Shown here: positions 62,152 through 64,000 of the stretch, one piece after another
How the letters are laid out: every line of letters starts with the position of its first letter
Position numbering within the stretch: position 1 is the first letter of the stretch
DNA from: Streptomyces sp. P3
GTDB lineage: Bacteria > Actinomycetota > Actinomycetes > Streptomycetales > Streptomycetaceae
Assembly (NCBI GenBank): GCA_016893485.2
Contig: JAFEKX020000001.1
Location: forward strand, 3,968,001 to 4,032,000
DNA: 64,000 nt
Direction: 5' to 3'
Notes under the pieces: generated by a model
The model's database searches: none
Told to the model about the DNA's origin: nothing
What the model saw: the letters and a program-made list of their open reading frames with translations, nothing else
Program-made: the position numbers and the translations under genes

Positions 62152-63137
62152 TGGATCCGACCACTGACAACGCCGGGACCATGGGGGACGCGGGCACCGC
62201 CCGGGCCTCCCTCGAATCCCTGCGAGCCGAGATCGCCAAAGCCGTGGTCGGCCAGGACCCCGCCGTGACCGGTCTCGTCGTCGCCCTCCTCTGCCGCGGA
62301 CACGTTCTCCTAGAAGGAGTCCCTGGGGTCGCCAAAACGTTGCTCGTCCGCGCCCTCGCATCCGCGCTCGAACTCGACACCAAGCGCATCCAGTTCACCC
62401 CCGACCTGATGCCGAGCGACGTCACCGGCTCCCTGGTCTACGACACCCGCTCCGCCGAGTTCCGCTTCCAGCCCGGCCCGGTCTTCACCAACCTGCTCCT
62501 CGCGGACGAGATCAACCGCACCCCTCCGAAGACCCAGTCGTCCCTCCTGGAGGCCATGGAGGAACGCCAGGTCACGGTCGACGGCACCCCGCGCCCACTC
62601 CCCGACCCGTTCCTGGTCGCCGCGACGCAGAACCCCGTCGAGTACGAGGGCACGTACCCCCTCCCGAGGCCCAACTCGACCGCTTCCTGCTCAAACTGAC
62701 GATCCCTCTGCCTTCCCGCCAGGACGAGATCGACGTCCTCACCCGCCACTCCGAGGGCTTCAACCCGCGCGACCTGCACGCCGCCGGCCTGCGCCCCGTC
62801 GCCGGCCCTGCCGACCTCGAAGCGGCCCGCGCGGCCGTCGCCAAGACGACGATCTCCCCGAGATCACCGCCTACGTGGTCGACATCTGCCGCGCCACCCG
62901 CGAGTCGCCGTCCCTCACCCTCGGCGTGTCCCCGCGCGGCGCCACCGCCCTCCTGGCCACCTCGCGCGCGTGGGCATGGCTCACCGGCCGCGACTACGTC
63001 ATCCCGGACGACGTGAAGGCCCTCGCGCTCCCCACCCTCCGCCACCGCGTACAGCTGCGCCCCGAGGCCGAGATGGAGGGCGTGACGGCGGACTCCGTCA
63101 TCAACGCGATCCTCGCCCACGTCCCGGTCCCCGCTGA
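62148..63137 (+). CDS. MoxR-family AAA+ ATPase (three frameshifts)
   Basis: Chaperone-like ATPase, 330 residues after repair. Motifs: VVGQDPAVTGLVVALLCRGH, Walker A LLEGVPGVAKTLLVRAL, Walker B LLLADEINRTPPKTQSSLLE, sensor 1 VAATQNPVEYEGTYPLPEAQ and the lid region SPRGATALLATSRAWAWL. Losses near 62668, 62852 and 63130 give 331 codons (990 plus three). The final stop is inferred at 63135 because TGATG overlaps the next start. Confidence 0.92.
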
Positions 63138-64000
63138 TGGCCCTCACCGGACGCGCCGCCCTCCTAGCAGCCCTGGGCTCCCTCCCCGTAGGCATCTGGG
63201 AACCCAGCTGGACAGGCATCCTCGCCGTCAACGCCCCCTGGCACTGGCCTGCGCCTGCGACTTCGCCCTCGCCGCCCCGGTCCGCCACCTGAGCCTCACC
63301 CGCTCGGGCGACACCTCCGTACGCCTGGGCGAAACCGCCGACGTCACCCTCACGGTCACCAACCCGTCCCGCCGCCCGCTCCGCGCCCGCATCCGCGACG
63401 CCTGGCCCCCAGCAGCTGGCTCCCCGGCACCGAATTCACCGCCTCCCGCCACCGCCTGACGGTCCCACCCGGCGAACGCCGCCGCCTCACCACCCGTCTA
63501 CGCCCCACCCGCCGCGGCGACCGCCACGCAGACCGAGTGACCATCCGTTCCTACGGCCCCCTCGGCCTCCTCACCCGCCAGGGCACCCACGCGGTCCCCT
63601 GGGCGGTGCGCGTCCTGCCCCCTTCACCAGCCGCAAGCACCTCCCCTCGAAACTCGCCCGTCTGCGCGAACTCGACGGCCGCACCAGCGTCCTGACCCGC
63701 GGCGAAGGCACGGAGTTCGACAGCCTGCGCGAATACGTCCCCGGCGACGACACCCGCTCCATCGACTGGCGCGCCACCGCCCGCCAGACCACGGTCGCGG
63801 TACGCACCTGGCGCCCCGAACGCGACCGCCACATCCTCCTGGTCCTCGACACCGGCCGCACCTCAGCGGGCCGCGTCGGCGACGCCCCCGCCTCGACGCC
63901 TCCATGGACGCGGCCCTGCTCCTGGCAGCCCTGGCATCCCGCGCTGGCGACCGCGTGGACCTCCTCGCCTACGACCGCCGGGTCCGCACCTCGTCCAGGG
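63137..64000 (+). CDS. DUF58 / von Willebrand A-like protein (5' part, several frameshifts)
   Basis: Partner of MoxR. ATG 63137; the gene runs past the window edge. It has two N-terminal hydrophobic segments (LLAALGSLPVGIW, LALACACDFALAAPV), a beta-rich region (TRSGDTSVRLGETADVTLTV), then the DUF58 core ELDGRTSVLTRGEGTEFDSL, REYVPGDDTRSIDWRATAR and the MIDAS-like ILLVLDTGRTSAGRV. Frame shifts lie near 63240, 63405, 63622, 63890 and possibly others. Together with DUF4129 and DUF4350 this is a common actinobacterial operon of unknown job. Confidence 0.85.

Overview
The window is chromosomal core sequence from a Streptomyces (or very close actinomycete). It has very high GC with G/C-rich third codon positions and many GTG/TTG starts. 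Its gene order is the one I recall for S. coelicolor around smpB-ftsX-ftsE-prfB-pkaB-pkaA through secA to mtnA-mtrA-mtrB-lpqB; that comparison is from memory and was not searched. There is no plasmid, phage, insertion sequence, rRNA, tRNA or CRISPR array that I can support.

Layout: 1-5.7 kb carries smpB (cut by the window edge), an S41 protease, ftsX, ftsE, a small Cys4 protein, an LAETG sortase substrate and prfB. 6-13.2 kb carries two Ser/Thr kinases (pkaB, pkaA) and, divergently, an FHA-FtsK/SpoIIIE ATPase. 13.3-17 kb is a sugar ABC importer (lipoprotein plus two permeases). 17.2-34.8 kb is a cell-surface glycopolymer region. It holds three tandem bifunctional GT2/CDP-glycerol-type glycerophosphotransferases, three polytopic GT-C-like membrane proteins, galE, an ADP-ribosylglycohydrolase, a TetR repressor, an ABC-2 exporter pair and GtrA, interrupted by an ohr/ohrR peroxide module. 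35.4-43 kb holds the 180-kDa-type NAD glutamate dehydrogenase, a PfpI protein, a HAD hydrolase and a conserved hypothetical. 43.3-51.1 kb holds an Rv3235-like gene, secA, a GNAT acetyltransferase, a YcaQ-type glycosylase, a LuxR response regulator and hpf. 51.4-58.7 kb holds comF, lpqB, mtrB, mtrA and mtnA. 58.8 kb to the end is a membrane protein-DUF4129-DUF4350-MoxR-DUF58 operon.

Most genes are broken by single-base losses, almost all in runs of C or G. In nearly every case adding back the missing bases restores a gene length divisible by three and a full-length family member. I read these as sequencing or assembly errors and annotate full spans, giving the shift positions. About a dozen genes (ftsX, mtrA, ohr, gtrA and others) are intact.

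The two most unusual observations are these. First, twelve copies of a GACG-N9-CGTC dyad, seven of them at an exact 22-bp period, lie between the tetR gene and the ABC exporter. Second, an 11/12-residue basic repeat domain of about 190 residues is inserted into ComF between its zinc finger and its phosphoribosyltransferase domain.
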